A stretch of 27,951 nucleotides of DNA from Syntrophaceae bacterium UBA5761 (GCA_002418885.1 DIEZ01000048.1:22426-50376), one strand, 5' to 3'; counted from the first letter of the stretch, positions 8,460 through 18,122 are shown. Numbers and translations: made by a program. The notes: a model not told the origin generated them from the sequence alone.

Positions 8460-10379
8460 TCACCCGTTCCTGTCGATATGCCGGTCATACCAGTTCTGGA
8501 ACACGACCAGGTTCCATAGCTGCCAGGAGGTATCCGACCGGCGCGTCAGGAGATCCTCCACCATCCGATGGATCATGCCGTAATGAAATACCCCCTGACG
8601 CTCTATCCGGTCACGGGAAAGATATTCGTCCAGCAGATACTTCAATTCGGTCTTCATCCACTTACCGACCGGAACTTCAAAGCCCCACTTCGGCCGCCGG
8701 TGGAGTGAAGGGGGCAACAGGTGCTTGAACGTGTCGATAAGGATGAACTTGCCGCGGCCTCTTTTCATCTTGACGTCGTCGTGGAAGGAAAAGGCCAGCT
8801 CGCAGACATGATGGTCCAGCAGGGGGACCCTGACCTCAAGGGAGTTCAGCATGCTCATGGCGTCTACTTTTTGCAGCATGTCCCCCGGGAGGGTCTCCTT
8901 GAAGTCCGCGTAGAGCATCCGGTTAAGCCGGGAGCCTTGAAATTCACGGAGCCGCCTGCCGAGGATTTCCCGGCCGGGATCAGGATTACCGTCCGTCCGG
9001 CGCCGCAAAAGGCCTTCCCGCTGCTCCCTCGCGAAAATCTCGTTCCAGGACAGGAAACGACCCTCGAAGGTATCCCCGGCGCCACGCAGGAATTTCTTCA
9101 TCCGCCTCGAGTAGTCGGCGACGAGGTTGTCTCTGGAATCGGGGAGGCGGAGGAGAAGCGGTTCGATGATACTGCGCCGCAGAGTCGCCGGGATGCGGCG
9201 GTAAAAGGAAAACCAGTATTCTCCGGCATACATGCGGTACCCGGCGAAAAGCTCATCGCCCCCGTCGCCGGAAAGGGCCACCTTGACGTTGCGCGCCGTT
9301 TCCCGGGACACAACGAAACTCGGAATAGCCGACGAATCGGCGAAGGGCTCATCGAAGGAATTCAGGACGTCAGGGACGGCAGAAACAACGTCCCGGACGG
9401 AAAGTACGATTTCGTGATGGTCCGTATTGTGGAAGGCAGCGACCTCACGGGCGTAATGCGTCTCGTCAAAGAGGGGCATGTCCTTGTAACCGATCGAATA
9501 GGTCTTGACGGGACGGTCGGAGTGACGGCTCATCAAGCCCACTATGATGCTCGAATCGATGCCGCCGCTCAGAAAAGCGCCGACCGGGACATCGGCGAGC
9601 ATGTGGGACCGCACCGCCTCGTCGAGCGTGTCGAAGAGACGTTCCTTTCGACCAGCGTAATCCATCGGGGCGGGATCGGGAGGCGCCGCTCTCCCGTCGA
9701 TGTCCCACCAGGACTCTTCCTCCACCGTTCCGCCTCTCAGGCGAAGCCAATGGGCGGGCCTGAGCTTTCGGATATTCTTGTATACAGTAAAGGGCGCCGG
9801 GATGTAATTGAAAGAGAGATAAAGCTCGACGGCTTCCCAGTCGACCTCCTTCGGAACCGCCGGATCCTGCAGCAGGGCTTTGATTTCCGAGGCGAAAAGA
9901 AAGGTCCGGCCGTCCCAGTAGTAGACGAGGGGCTTGATCCCGACACGGTCACGGGCAAGGAAGAGCGTATCGGTCCTTTCATCCCAGAGGGCGAAAGCGA
10001 ACATGCCCCTCAATTTCGATATTCCCGCCGCGCCCTCGTCTTCGTAAAGATGCAGAATGACCTCCGTGTCCGTCCGGGAACGAAACTGATGGCCCTTTTC
10101 TTCCAGGGCGACTCTCAAGGCCTGAAAATTGTAAATCTCGCCGTTGGATGAGACCCATAACGACCCATCCTCGTTGGGCATGGGCTGGCGGCCTGCTTCG
10201 GAGAGGTCGATGATGCTCAACCGCCGGTGACCGATGCCAACTGACACGCGGGCCCCGTTTCGTATGTATACACCGTCGCCGTCGGGTCCCCGGTGCGAAA
10301 GGACGGCCGTCATCCGACGGATCCCTTCGGGGTCGACCTCCGTCCCATTCATGCTTATCTTGCCGCAGATGCCGCACAT
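8460..10379 (-). CDS. asnB: Asparagine synthase (glutamine-hydrolysing) family amidotransferase
   Basis: A 639-residue class II glutamine amidotransferase fused to an asparagine synthase domain. The start at 10379 exposes MCGICGK, so Cys2 becomes the N-terminal nucleophile after Met removal. HRGPDG (about 29-34) and NGEIYN (79-84) complete the glutaminase site. The synthetase half has the PPi-loop SGGIDSS (271-277), which adenylates the carboxyl substrate. A longer frame to 10508 would bury Cys2 and overlap the upstream gene, so it is rejected. Enzymes of this type are common in polysaccharide loci, where they are thought to amidate uronic or amino-acid substituents, though simple asparagine synthesis is also possible. 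It follows the GT9 gene by 13 bp. Confidence 0.92.
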   Translation of the reverse strand: MCGICGKISMNGTEVDPEGIRRMTAVLSHRGPDGDGVYIRNGARVSVGIGHRRLSIIDLSEAGRQPMPNEDGSLWVSSNGEIYNFQALRVALEEKGHQFRSRTDTEVILHLYEDEGAAGISKLRGMFAFALWDERTDTLFLARDRVGIKPLVYYWDGRTFLFASEIKALLQDPAVPKEVDWEAVELYLSFNYIPAPFTVYKNIRKLRPAHWLRLRGGTVEEESWWDIDGRAAPPDPAPMDYAGRKERLFDTLDEAVRSHMLADVPVGAFLSGGIDSSIIVGLMSRHSDRPVKTYSIGYKDMPLFDETHYAREVAAFHNTDHHEIVLSVRDVVSAVPDVLNSFDEPFADSSAIPSFVVSRETARNVKVALSGDGGDELFAGYRMYAGEYWFSFYRRIPATLRRSIIEPLLLRLPDSRDNLVADYSRRMKKFLRGAGDTFEGRFLSWNEIFAREQREGLLRRRTDGNPDPGREILGRRLREFQGSRLNRMLYADFKETLPGDMLQKVDAMSMLNSLEVRVPLLDHHVCELAFSFHDDVKMKRGRGKFILIDTFKHLLPPSLHRRPKWGFEVPVGKWMKTELKYLLDEYLSRDRIERQGVFHYGMIHRMVEDLLTRRSDTSWQLWNLVVFQNWYDRHIDRNG

Positions 10380-10392
10380 AAGTTCCGAGTCG

Positions 10393-11472
10393 TTACTCTT
10401 TAAAAACTGATGATTTGTGAATTTTAAGAATTTCGATGCATTTATCCACCACCTCTTCCGGCTCAATAAGATCGAGACAATGAATATGCTCGCAGCGACT
10501 CGCGACACAAGGTCGGCACGGGACGTCTTTGTAAATAATTCTAAATAGGTCCGATCGTGTATAAGGTCCCATCAATGCAGGATCCCCCGGGCCGAACAGG
10601 GCGACGAGGGGCGTCCTGGTTGCAGCGCCAATGTGCATGGGCGCGCTGTCGTTCGTCACCAGAAGGTCGAGGCGGCTGACGAGATAGGCTAAATCATCCA
10701 ACGACAATTTTCCTGATAGGTCCTTAGCTTCACACTTCATGTTCCCGTGCACCTCCCTTGCTATGCCTTCTTCGCCGGGTCCGCCGAAGAGGAGGATGGT
10801 TGCGTCGAAACAGTCCGCTAACCTGTCGGCCACGGCGGCGTAGCGCCGGGGATCCCATCGTTTGTTTTTTCGGTCCCCGCCCGGATTAATCCCAATAAGC
10901 AGGCGGTTAATTGTCTTGCTTTTGATGAGATCGGCCCATTTGTTTTCGCAGCCCGAATCCCAGAAAACTTCGACACCCTTTTCGTCGGGAATGCCGCCGG
11001 CAAATATGGCCAACTCCGCCATGCTGTCTGCAAAATGTCTTTTCTGGAAAAAATCGGCAGGGACAGTCCGGGTCAGAAACAAACCGAATCCGTGGGCGTC
11101 GTGGCCAATTTTTTCTGTAGCCTTCAGAGTAAGAAACAGCGCCCCCATTTTCAAAGCACCTGCTGCCGAACCGATATGATAAAGATTGACCGCTTCCTGA
11201 AAAGAAATTTTTCGCAATACCTTTAATATCCTGAGTATGTCAAACAGATGCAGTTTACTTCTGCGCAGCTCCCTTATAGGAAACTCCCAGATTCTGGATA
11301 GAAAATCATAGTGTTCAGCTATCGGTGCGGCATCGGTACTTGTCAGGAGGTGTATTTCCGCTTCCGGGAATCCATTCCTGATCGCCCGCAGGGCCGGCGA
11401 TGCGAGGATCAAATCACCGATGCCGGCAATGAGAACTATGAGAATCCTTTTTTTTTCGTGCCCCGGCATCAT
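10393..11472 (-). CDS. Glycosyltransferase family 9 (heptosyltransferase-like)
   Basis: A 359-residue GT-B protein of the ADP-heptose:LPS heptosyltransferase family. The N-terminus (KRILIVLIAGIGDLILASPA) carries the GT9 GDxxxxxP signature. The second domain has NPGGDRKNKRW and later LLVTNDSAPMHIGAA and LVALFGPGDP, the donor-site region of WaaC/WaaF-type enzymes. A short Cys cluster near the C-terminus (PCRPCVASRCEHIHC) recalls those seen in other GT9 proteins. GT9 enzymes add heptose or other sugars to LPS core or to O-antigen; heptose is not certain here. Its ATG overlaps the upstream stop as ATGA (11469-11472), which implies translational coupling to the preceding GT4 gene. Confidence 0.9.
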   Translation of the reverse strand: MMPGHEKKRILIVLIAGIGDLILASPALRAIRNGFPEAEIHLLTSTDAAPIAEHYDFLSRIWEFPIRELRRSKLHLFDILRILKVLRKISFQEAVNLYHIGSAAGALKMGALFLTLKATEKIGHDAHGFGLFLTRTVPADFFQKRHFADSMAELAIFAGGIPDEKGVEVFWDSGCENKWADLIKSKTINRLLIGINPGGDRKNKRWDPRRYAAVADRLADCFDATILLFGGPGEEGIAREVHGNMKCEAKDLSGKLSLDDLAYLVSRLDLLVTNDSAPMHIGAATRTPLVALFGPGDPALMGPYTRSDLFRIIYKDVPCRPCVASRCEHIHCLDLIEPEEVVDKCIEILKIHKSSVFKE

Positions 11473-12599
11473 CTAACGAGCGATTGGTATACTCCTTCCG
11501 TTTCCTCGATCATTTTTTCCACAGGGAACTTACGCTCCACAGTCAGGCGGGCCTGTCTTCCCATCTCCTGAGCCAGTGACCGGTCCAGAAGAACGGTGGA
11601 TACGGCCCATGCCAGGGCCGTCGGGTCTTCCGGCGGAACAAGAAAACCCTCGCGACCGTCGGTCATCTGTTCCGTAACGCCGTCGATGCGGGTGGCGACA
11701 ATCGGCCTCGCCATAGCCATGGCTTCGAGAGTCACCATCGGGAAACCTTCCCTTAAAGACGGGATGACGCACAGGTCCAAAGCAGACAGAATGTCCCGGA
11801 TGTCTCTTTGAAATCCCGTGAAAAATACAGAACCACCCGAACCAAGGCGGCTGCTCAAGGCCTGCAGGGATTCTCTCAGCGGTCCGTCTCCCACAAACAG
11901 GAATCGGGCTTGCGGACAGGCCTTCAAAACATCCGGTATCCCCCGGATCAAATACTCGAATCCCTTCTGCCAGACCATGCGTCCGATGGCACCAACAAGC
12001 CTGTCTTCGGGACGGAACCCCATGCCCGCCCTGAACCGGGAGCTGCCGTCGGCGCCGCTCGCCGGGTCGTAACGGTTGGTTTCGATGCCGTTGTAGATAC
12101 GCACCACCTTCTCTGCCGGAACCCCGTGCCCTTCAATCATCCGGCGCTTCAAGACATCGGAGACGACGATGAACCGGTCGACGTATTTTTCCGTAATGCG
12201 GTCAAAGAAGCAATATATTCCCCGTCGGAGGGCCGAAACGTCATATCCCTCGACGGGCATGGCGATCGTCGAAACATATTTGGCGGAACCGGCGACCTTG
12301 GAGGCCAGGCGGGCGTAGAATTCCGCCCGTCCACCTTGCCCGTGTACGATATCGATTCTGTGTTTACGTATCGTGCGTACCAAAGCCTTCAGGGACGGAA
12401 CATTCGTCCGTGTCGAAAAGTCCAACGGCATGCACCGGACCGCACTGCGGTCGATGGACCGGTACATCTCAGTGCCCGGATTCGATGCCAGAAAGATGTC
12501 GTAAGCCTTGCCCGTCAATCCGTTTATAATCTGTGAGAAGACCCGCTCGCCGCCGCCGAATTCCAGGTTGTCTATGACAAAGAGCAGCTTTATCTTCAT
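11469..12599 (-). CDS. Glycosyltransferase family 4 (GT-B)
   Basis: A 376-residue GT4 enzyme. The N-terminus MKIKLLFVIDNLEFGGGERV has the glycine-rich acceptor-domain loop. The C-terminal half has VGAIGRMVWQKGFEYL, FVGDGPLRESL and the E-x7-E region EGFPMVTLEAMAMARP, with TRIDGVTE after it. It acts at the cytoplasmic face to extend the lipid-linked glycan; the sugar is unknown. Its start codon follows directly on the stop of the upstream GT2 gene (TAA then ATG), and its own stop overlaps the GT9 start by four bases, so three glycosyltransferases are likely translated as a coupled unit. Confidence 0.92.
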   Translation of the reverse strand: MKIKLLFVIDNLEFGGGERVFSQIINGLTGKAYDIFLASNPGTEMYRSIDRSAVRCMPLDFSTRTNVPSLKALVRTIRKHRIDIVHGQGGRAEFYARLASKVAGSAKYVSTIAMPVEGYDVSALRRGIYCFFDRITEKYVDRFIVVSDVLKRRMIEGHGVPAEKVVRIYNGIETNRYDPASGADGSSRFRAGMGFRPEDRLVGAIGRMVWQKGFEYLIRGIPDVLKACPQARFLFVGDGPLRESLQALSSRLGSGGSVFFTGFQRDIRDILSALDLCVIPSLREGFPMVTLEAMAMARPIVATRIDGVTEQMTDGREGFLVPPEDPTALAWAVSTVLLDRSLAQEMGRQARLTVERKFPVEKMIEETEGVYQSLVR

Positions 12600-13508
12600 T
12601 TACACCGCTTTTCCTGTTCTGTTCAGCAACCCGTCCGCGAAAGCATTGTATATAAATCTGAGCTCCCCGGAATCCGCTCTCCCGTTTCTTTTTACGGACT
12701 GAACGATGCCTATGGGAAATCCGAAGAGGAGATAAAAACATAACGCCGTCCACCTCTGGGGCGGCGGGAAAAGTTTTTTAAAAAGCAAGATCTTATTCCT
12801 ATAAAGATAGTACAATCTCTCTTTATTGATCGTGCCGCCGGGGAGAATCTTGTGTTTTACTACCGCCTTCGGTTCGTAAACAATCGCAGAACCTCTGTCT
12901 ATAGCCCGCAGGCAATAGTCTACTTCCCAATGGTTGATGTAGTAATCGGCGTCGAAGCCGCCCAGTTGTTCAAAGACCTCTTTTCTCAACAGCCAGCAGC
13001 AACCGATCACGAAATCGCATTCCATGCGTTCATCGGCGTCTTTTTCGCTGTACCGTCCCGTCCAACGATTGACGAAACCGGCGCCGTGCGACGTGATGTG
13101 CGGCTGGTCGAAAAAGACGGAACGGGCTCCAACCACTGCTACCCGTTCCTCCTGCGCAGCCGCCGTCATGTGCAGAAGGGCATCAGGGGCCGGTTGCACG
13201 TCGGCGTCCAGGCCGAGGATAAACTGGGTTTCCCCAGGAAGCAGCGGGAGCGAGAGGTTATAAGGGATGTAGCTTCCTGTATTGTTCTTCCCTTCAATCA
13301 ACAAAAGGCCGGCCCAACCCTCATCCTCCATACGGGAAAAGCGCTCCCTGACGTCGCAAACCGTCTTATCTGTTGAATTGTTGTCCCAGATTACAATCGC
13401 CATCTGCTCCTTCGGGTACATGAGACGGCGAAGGGCTTCGATACATGCCATCAAATCGTCTCTGTCATTATACGTCGGAATGAATATGGCGATTTTCGGA
13501 AACTTCAC
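12600..13508 (-). CDS. Glycosyltransferase family 2 (GT-A, rhamnosyltransferase-like)
   Basis: A 302-residue GT-A enzyme. It begins KFPKIAIFIPTYNDRDDL, followed by VIWDNNSTD, and carries the metal/nucleotide-binding DAD in LGLDADVQPAPDAL. The later CCWLLRKEVFEQLGGFD and INHWEVDYCLRA regions match the acceptor and catalytic-base parts of GT2 enzymes that make O-antigens. A hydrophobic stretch near the C-terminus may associate with the membrane. The start is GTG at 13508, three bases after the upstream stop, with a purine-rich GGAAGAGA site ahead of it. The donor sugar cannot be determined. Confidence 0.9.
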   Translation of the reverse strand: MKFPKIAIFIPTYNDRDDLMACIEALRRLMYPKEQMAIVIWDNNSTDKTVCDVRERFSRMEDEGWAGLLLIEGKNNTGSYIPYNLSLPLLPGETQFILGLDADVQPAPDALLHMTAAAQEERVAVVGARSVFFDQPHITSHGAGFVNRWTGRYSEKDADERMECDFVIGCCWLLRKEVFEQLGGFDADYYINHWEVDYCLRAIDRGSAIVYEPKAVVKHKILPGGTINKERLYYLYRNKILLFKKLFPPPQRWTALCFYLLFGFPIGIVQSVKRNGRADSGELRFIYNAFADGLLNRTGKAV

Positions 13509-13510
13509 GA

Positions 13511-14659
13511 TCAGTGATCTCTTCCCAGGATATCCATGTAAAACTCTTCATGCTCTCGGATGAAACGATCGGGATGACAAAGTGTTGCGATTCGCTTTTG
13601 ACCACTTTCACCCATCCGATGGCATAAGTCCCTATTATTAATAAGCACTTGAATAGCGTTGCTCATGGCAACCGGGTCCCGGGGTGGAACAAGGAAACCG
13701 GTTGCCCTGTCTACGACTAAAAGTTCGCTCCCGTCTGTTCTGGTGGCGACTACCGGTTTTCCCATAGCCATGGCCTCGCCGATGACAAGACCGAATCCTT
13801 CCCATAAAGAGGATAGCACAAACACATCGGTAATGGACAAGACCTCATAAACCTCCTCGTGCGAAAGTTTTCCCGTGAAGAGAACGTTATTCTGGAGGTT
13901 AATATCAATAACAGAAGACTTAAGTTCCTCTTCTTTTGGACCCCACCCGATGAGTATTAATTTTGTGTTAGGGCAATGATTCGAAAGAATTTTCAGAGCG
14001 CGCAGAAGCTCTGACTGCGCTTTTTGCTCATTGAATACACCCGCGTTTGTCAACAGGAAATCGCCCCCGCTGATTTGCCACTTTCTTCTTATTCGATCTT
14101 TCGGATAGTATTTTTTGCTCAGTCCGGCGGAATCGATGCTGTTATGGATAACTCTGGTTTTTATGCGGCGCTTTAATACCCAAACATCGGACTGGAGATA
14201 GCTCTTCTCAACACCCTCGGACGCAAAAATAGCACCATCCAAAAAGGCGGATGTCATTTTATTCACCCAGTAGTACAGAAAAGACCCTTTTGACGTCACG
14301 GGGTTTCCAAAACTTTCAACGACCCGGACGTTGGCAGACCATCTCATGATTCGTGTCGCTATTCCCAGAGCATCCCAGCAATGGATGATATCGATGGAAT
14401 CTTTTTTCACGTGATTATAGAGGTCTGATATACCCTTGACGCTGAACAGGGGCTCTCCTCGGAGCGGAAGTGTTCGTATACCCAATTCTTTCAATGGTAT
14501 AAGCAGGTCATCCTCGAAATCGGGATACTCAGGTTTACAGGCAACACTAACCTCAAAGCGATCACGATTGATATTCTCGATGATATCCATCATGATACGG
14601 GGTGTCCCTGAGAGGCCCAAACTCGCAATCAACATGGTGACTTTAATTTTAGGTTCCAT
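13511..14659 (-). CDS. Glycosyltransferase family 4 (GT-B)
   Basis: A 382-residue GT4 enzyme. The N-terminus reads MEPKIKVTMLIASLGLSGTP. The donor domain contains LTNAGVFNEQKAQSELL, LILIGWGPKEEELK and the E-x7-E stretch EGFGLVIGEAMAMGKPVV, with TRTDGSELLV behind it. The predicted role is transfer of one sugar to the growing lipid-linked repeat. Its coding sequence is visibly richer in A+T than the asparagine synthase and GT4 genes at the far end of the operon. It lies about 100 bp after the CDP-alcohol phosphotransferase gene, with no clear terminator between them, and two bases before the GTG of the next GT2 gene. Confidence 0.91.
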   Translation of the reverse strand: MEPKIKVTMLIASLGLSGTPRIMMDIIENINRDRFEVSVACKPEYPDFEDDLLIPLKELGIRTLPLRGEPLFSVKGISDLYNHVKKDSIDIIHCWDALGIATRIMRWSANVRVVESFGNPVTSKGSFLYYWVNKMTSAFLDGAIFASEGVEKSYLQSDVWVLKRRIKTRVIHNSIDSAGLSKKYYPKDRIRRKWQISGGDFLLTNAGVFNEQKAQSELLRALKILSNHCPNTKLILIGWGPKEEELKSSVIDINLQNNVLFTGKLSHEEVYEVLSITDVFVLSSLWEGFGLVIGEAMAMGKPVVATRTDGSELLVVDRATGFLVPPRDPVAMSNAIQVLINNRDLCHRMGESGQKRIATLCHPDRFIREHEEFYMDILGRDH

Positions 14660-14762
14660 AACCTACCATGTGGTTCCTTTTACAAATCCGCCCAAAACAT
14701 GGAACACCCTGTAGGCCGACCAGGGAATCATTTCCATTCATGACCCTTCAATAGCTGCTTAC

Positions 14763-15587
14763 TCATGTTTTTCGTCCGTTGATAGATAAGCGCTCTTTGA
14801 TCCTTCGGCCTCGTCTACTGTACGTGACAACTAACGCAATATCTACGGCAAGATAGTACCAAAAGTAGAAAAAAAGAAGAAGGTCGATAACATGAAGACA
14901 AAAGGCGCATAGAAGGAGAACGTAATGCGTTTCTCGTACGCGCAGGTTGTTATTGATAACCCTTAGCCATAGCCTGGTAGAATTGCGGGGGTCGGCGGCG
15001 TTTCCAGCCGCGCCCGAATCCACGATCATGGTACTATGAGGGGTCTCGATTCGCTCCCAGTAAGGCCGTAGCAACTCGTCGAACGTTCTTTCTATGTAAC
15101 CGAGATAAACGAAGAGGTAGCTTGTAATCAATCCCAAAAACAGCCAGAAGATGTCGCCATGTCCGAAGCCATCCGGCCAATGAAGCAAAGAGTGATGATG
15201 GAAGGCCATCACGCCGATGATGCCCCAGAAGATAAGGTCGACTACGTAGCCGCATACCGAATCAAGAAACCTCCCGTGAGGATTTTCCGTCTTCATCGTT
15301 CGGGCTATACTCCCGTCGACACAGTCCAGCAGATTGAACAGGAAAAGTAGGCCGATGCCCACTGGGAGATAACGAGGTTGACCTATGACGAGGAGAACAC
15401 AACCCGCCAGTCCGACAACACCGGACAACCAGGATACCGCTTCCGAGGTGAGGTTCATTCGGATAGCCATCCAAGTGGCCCAAAATCCTATGGGACGAAA
15501 GAGAAATCGACTGATCGGCAGGTACCGTTCGTACTCCCTTTTCCAGGCGTGGCTATCTCTTATTTCCGATATCGATGGATATTTCAT
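14763..15587 (-). CDS. CDP-alcohol phosphotransferase family membrane protein
   Basis: A 274-residue integral membrane protein with about five or six hydrophobic helices. It has the family motif starting DCVDGSIAR, then an eight-residue gap and GRFLD. In the standard motif (DxxDGxxARx8GxxxDxxxD) the first three aspartates are present, but the fourth, usually the general base, is Gly (DSVCG). Typical members move a phospho-alcohol from a CDP-activated donor to an acceptor alcohol, as in phospholipid or phosphoinositol synthesis. Within a polysaccharide locus it could add a phospho-alcohol substituent or make a lipid anchor, but this is inference. The altered fourth position means activity should not be assumed, although similar substitutions may define a subfamily. 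Confidence 0.82.
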   Translation of the reverse strand: MKYPSISEIRDSHAWKREYERYLPISRFLFRPIGFWATWMAIRMNLTSEAVSWLSGVVGLAGCVLLVIGQPRYLPVGIGLLFLFNLLDCVDGSIARTMKTENPHGRFLDSVCGYVVDLIFWGIIGVMAFHHHSLLHWPDGFGHGDIFWLFLGLITSYLFVYLGYIERTFDELLRPYWERIETPHSTMIVDSGAAGNAADPRNSTRLWLRVINNNLRVRETHYVLLLCAFCLHVIDLLLFFYFWYYLAVDIALVVTYSRRGRRIKERLSINGRKT

Positions 15588-15647
15588 TTAACCGTTCCCA
15601 TTAACCGACCATATTGTTCCCACCGGAAACCCTCACACAATAGAGTG

Positions 15648-16820
15648 TTAGCGGGCCGTATTCAGCCCTTCAGCGATCTTGCGAAAATTTAACAAAAGCC
15701 AGAAGAAAAAAACCAAATTGAGAATAAAGGGAATACCATAAAAGAGGGGATACATTATGGGATGTTCGTTTTTGTTTGCGCTCAGTTCTTTTATGGTCAG
15801 ACCGTCCAAAGTAACCGGCAGGTGATAGGTGATGGGTTCCCATAGATTGATAAGAATAAAGAGAATAACGAATATGCTGAAATATTTATAATGAATTCGA
15901 TCATGCATCCAGGAGTAAATGATGAAGTAAAAGGGAACTATGTATAAGGTATGGTAAAGTAGCCATGAAGACGGCACGATCATGATTATTATCGCCGTCA
16001 TGATGAAATAATGAATCATCATGGGCGCATGTTGGTCATCGACAGGCTTGAAACTTCCATTTTGTCTACAACAATACTGCCATAAAACAAGAAGGATTAA
16101 CAAAAACAATCCATCGGCCATTGCATACAGGGCATTGCTGTACTGAGGGAAAAACAACTTCATGAAGTAAGAGAAGGATGCACAATGCAATACACCTACA
16201 TAGTGATTAAGATCCGGTAATGCGCTGATAAAATGCAGGTGCGCCTTCATTCCGAATATTCCCAGAGAGATCAATGCGACCACAAAACATGCCAGTATGA
16301 AACGGGAAATGGCTTTCCAGTTTTTGCTTTTGAAATAGGCGAGCATGAAAAAAGCTGGGTAGACTTTTAGAAAAGTACAAATAGAGAGTAAATAAGGAAT
16401 GATGTGATCTTTACGGAAAAACAGAGAATAATAGATGAGCGTTATGAAAAAAAAGATTAAGACATTGATATTCCCTGCCAAGATATTCCCGAAGAGGGGA
16501 AAAGACAGTCCGAAAGAGATGGCGGCTGCAACTGAGGAATCCATTTTATCTTCCTTGCTGTGACATAAGCAAACCAGTGCAATGGATGACAGAACAAATA
16601 GGTGCGTTATCAGCAGCCATGCCAAAGTAGCGGTCTTTGGTGTAAAGCAGGTAAAAGGGATGAACACTAAAGTTGCAATAGGCGGGTAGAAGTAAGGCGA
16701 CCAGCCTGGGGGCATACTGTAAAGTGGCCGTCCATTCATGAAATTCTCTGCTGCATAACAACCACGCATGAAATCCCCGCCCACGATGTCAAAATGAACA
16801 AAGAGCATCTTGTATATGCC
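15648..16820 (-). pseudogene. GT87-like (DUF2029) membrane glycosyltransferase, 3' part, split by an ISL3 element
   Basis: The 390 codons downstream of the insertion encode a polytopic membrane protein. The ATG at 16808 could still yield 386 residues. The region FDIVGGDFMRGCYAAENF followed by GRPLY resembles the first periplasmic loop of GT87 polyprenol-phosphate-dependent mannosyltransferases, and multiple TM helices follow. The first TM helix expected before that loop is missing here but lies beyond the insertion sequence at 18149-18220. Removing the element and one copy of its target duplication joins the two parts in frame (...YIYY + GIYKMLFVHF...), giving about 414 residues. The gene is A+T-rich relative to its neighbours. 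The intact enzyme would use lipid-phosphate sugars at the periplasmic face. Loss of the first helix probably inactivates it. Confidence 0.85.
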
Positions 16821-16828
16821 ATAATAAA
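16821..16828. repeat. 8-bp target duplication, left copy, of the ISL3 element
   Basis: ATAATAAA immediately precedes the left terminal repeat and is repeated exactly at 18149-18156 on the far side. Eight bases is the usual ISL3-family duplication length. On the minus strand it is part of the interrupted gene. Confidence 0.9.
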
Positions 16829-16854
16829 GGTTCCTCGCTGTTTCATGTGGGTAA
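16829..16854 (+). repeat. Left terminal inverted repeat of the ISL3 element
   Basis: It pairs with 18123-18148. The outer 11 bases differ at only one position and the inner TGGGTAA is shared, with mismatches between them. The transposase stop codon lies within this repeat, at 16843-16845. Confidence 0.85.
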
Positions 16855-18060
16855 ATGGAATTGAAGCTTACCTCCGATGAGGTAGATCATAGTGATGAGG
16901 TTTTTGGTTGTGCGGTATCCCCTGGCTCTGGCTTTAGCGGCCTGGATGAGGCTGTTGATTCCCTCAAGGATGCCATTGTTGATCTTTGACGTGAACCAGC
17001 GAAGGATGCCGTCCCAGTGACGCTTCATGGTGTATGCGGCTTCTTTGATGGGTTCGAGACGGCTATGGGTGGCCCAGAAGTACCACTTCTTCAGGAAGGC
17101 CTCTGCCGCGTGGACCGGCTGGTTCCAGAACTCCTGGAAGTTCATTCGGATGTGGTAGGCCCGGCTCGTTTTCAGATTCAGCTTCTTGAGCGTGAGGGAC
17201 TCCAGGGTTTCTGTCTGATTGACCTTGAGATTCTCAGGGTTCTTCAACCAGAGATACCGGGTCCCCTTCAACTCCGGACGAATCTGCTGCTCCTGGCGCC
17301 GCACCTCGTCCACGGCCTCATTGAGGATCTTCAGGACATGGAACTTGTCGAAAGTCAGGTGGGCTTCCGGAAAATGTTTCTCCACGCCTTTGATGAAGGC
17401 CGGAGACATATCACAGCAAATCTCCTGAATATGAGAAGGGTCCCCTTGATGAACCTCCAAATCGGTCTTGAACCGCTCCAGGGTCGAGGCGTCCTTTCCC
17501 TCGGTGACAAACAGAACCCGTGGCGCCTCCAGGTCCACAAACAGGCTTACGTAATTGTGACCACGCTTGCTGGAGGTCTCATCGACGCCCACGTCCGTCA
17601 CCGCAGAAAATTCGGCTTCCTGACGGGCTGCATCAACATAGTGATCCAAAACCCGCCAGAGCCGCGTGTCGTGCTCTTTGACAATATCGGCAATGGACTT
17701 TACCGGCATGGCCTTGGCCATCAACATAATCAGCGCCTCAAACAACAACGTAAACCCGCTCCCCGAACGCGCCCAGGGAACCTCGACGGTCTTGATCCCG
17801 CACTTCCCACAACGCACCCGGGGAACGCGGGTCGTCAGATACGCCTCGTGCTGAAAAAAGTTCAAATGCCGCCATGTGTGCCGCTCCGTGTCGTAGGCGC
17901 TGCATCCCTCTCTGCCACAACTGGGACAGCTAAAAATGCTGCCTCGGGGAAAATCAATCTCAATATCCAGACGACGAATATCCAAGTCAAACGCACACGA
18001 CACCACCTGCCACGGCGGTATCAAACCCAGGGCCAATTGAAAAAGATCCGTGTCTCCCAT
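16843..18060 (-). CDS. ISL3-family transposase
   Basis: A 405-residue DDE transposase. An N-terminal zinc-ribbon-like domain has CPSC and CGKC pairs with a helix-rich segment between them. The catalytic residues appear to be Asp160 (VGVDETSSKRG), Asp217 (CCDMSPAF) and Glu366 (NGILEGINSLIQ), matching the DDE_Tnp_ISL3 pattern, which includes FDKFHVLK. It cuts and rejoins the element ends during transposition. The ATG at 18060 gives a normal N-terminus (MGDTDLFQLALG). A TTG at 18084 would add eight residues, and the nearby GAGGAGG leaves this start a little uncertain. The frame is undamaged. Confidence 0.92.
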   Translation of the reverse strand: MGDTDLFQLALGLIPPWQVVSCAFDLDIRRLDIEIDFPRGSIFSCPSCGREGCSAYDTERHTWRHLNFFQHEAYLTTRVPRVRCGKCGIKTVEVPWARSGSGFTLLFEALIMLMAKAMPVKSIADIVKEHDTRLWRVLDHYVDAARQEAEFSAVTDVGVDETSSKRGHNYVSLFVDLEAPRVLFVTEGKDASTLERFKTDLEVHQGDPSHIQEICCDMSPAFIKGVEKHFPEAHLTFDKFHVLKILNEAVDEVRRQEQQIRPELKGTRYLWLKNPENLKVNQTETLESLTLKKLNLKTSRAYHIRMNFQEFWNQPVHAAEAFLKKWYFWATHSRLEPIKEAAYTMKRHWDGILRWFTSKINNGILEGINSLIQAAKARARGYRTTKNLITMIYLIGGKLQFHLPT

Positions 18061-18122
18061 GACGATCCGTGTCAACCTCCTCAATCTCTTGATTACGGAT
18101 CTCTATCATCTTCCGATCTGGG

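Noticed and set aside
8721..10151. A 476-codon open frame on the plus strand
   Set aside because: It lies wholly antisense to the asparagine synthase gene, whose catalytic motifs are all present. The translated product has no recognisable domain and arises from G+C-rich codon structure.
14660..14762. Possible terminator or regulatory RNA in the 103-bp gap before the GT4 gene
   Set aside because: Only a weak CCCTG/CAGGG stem is present, without a U-tract or conserved RNA features.
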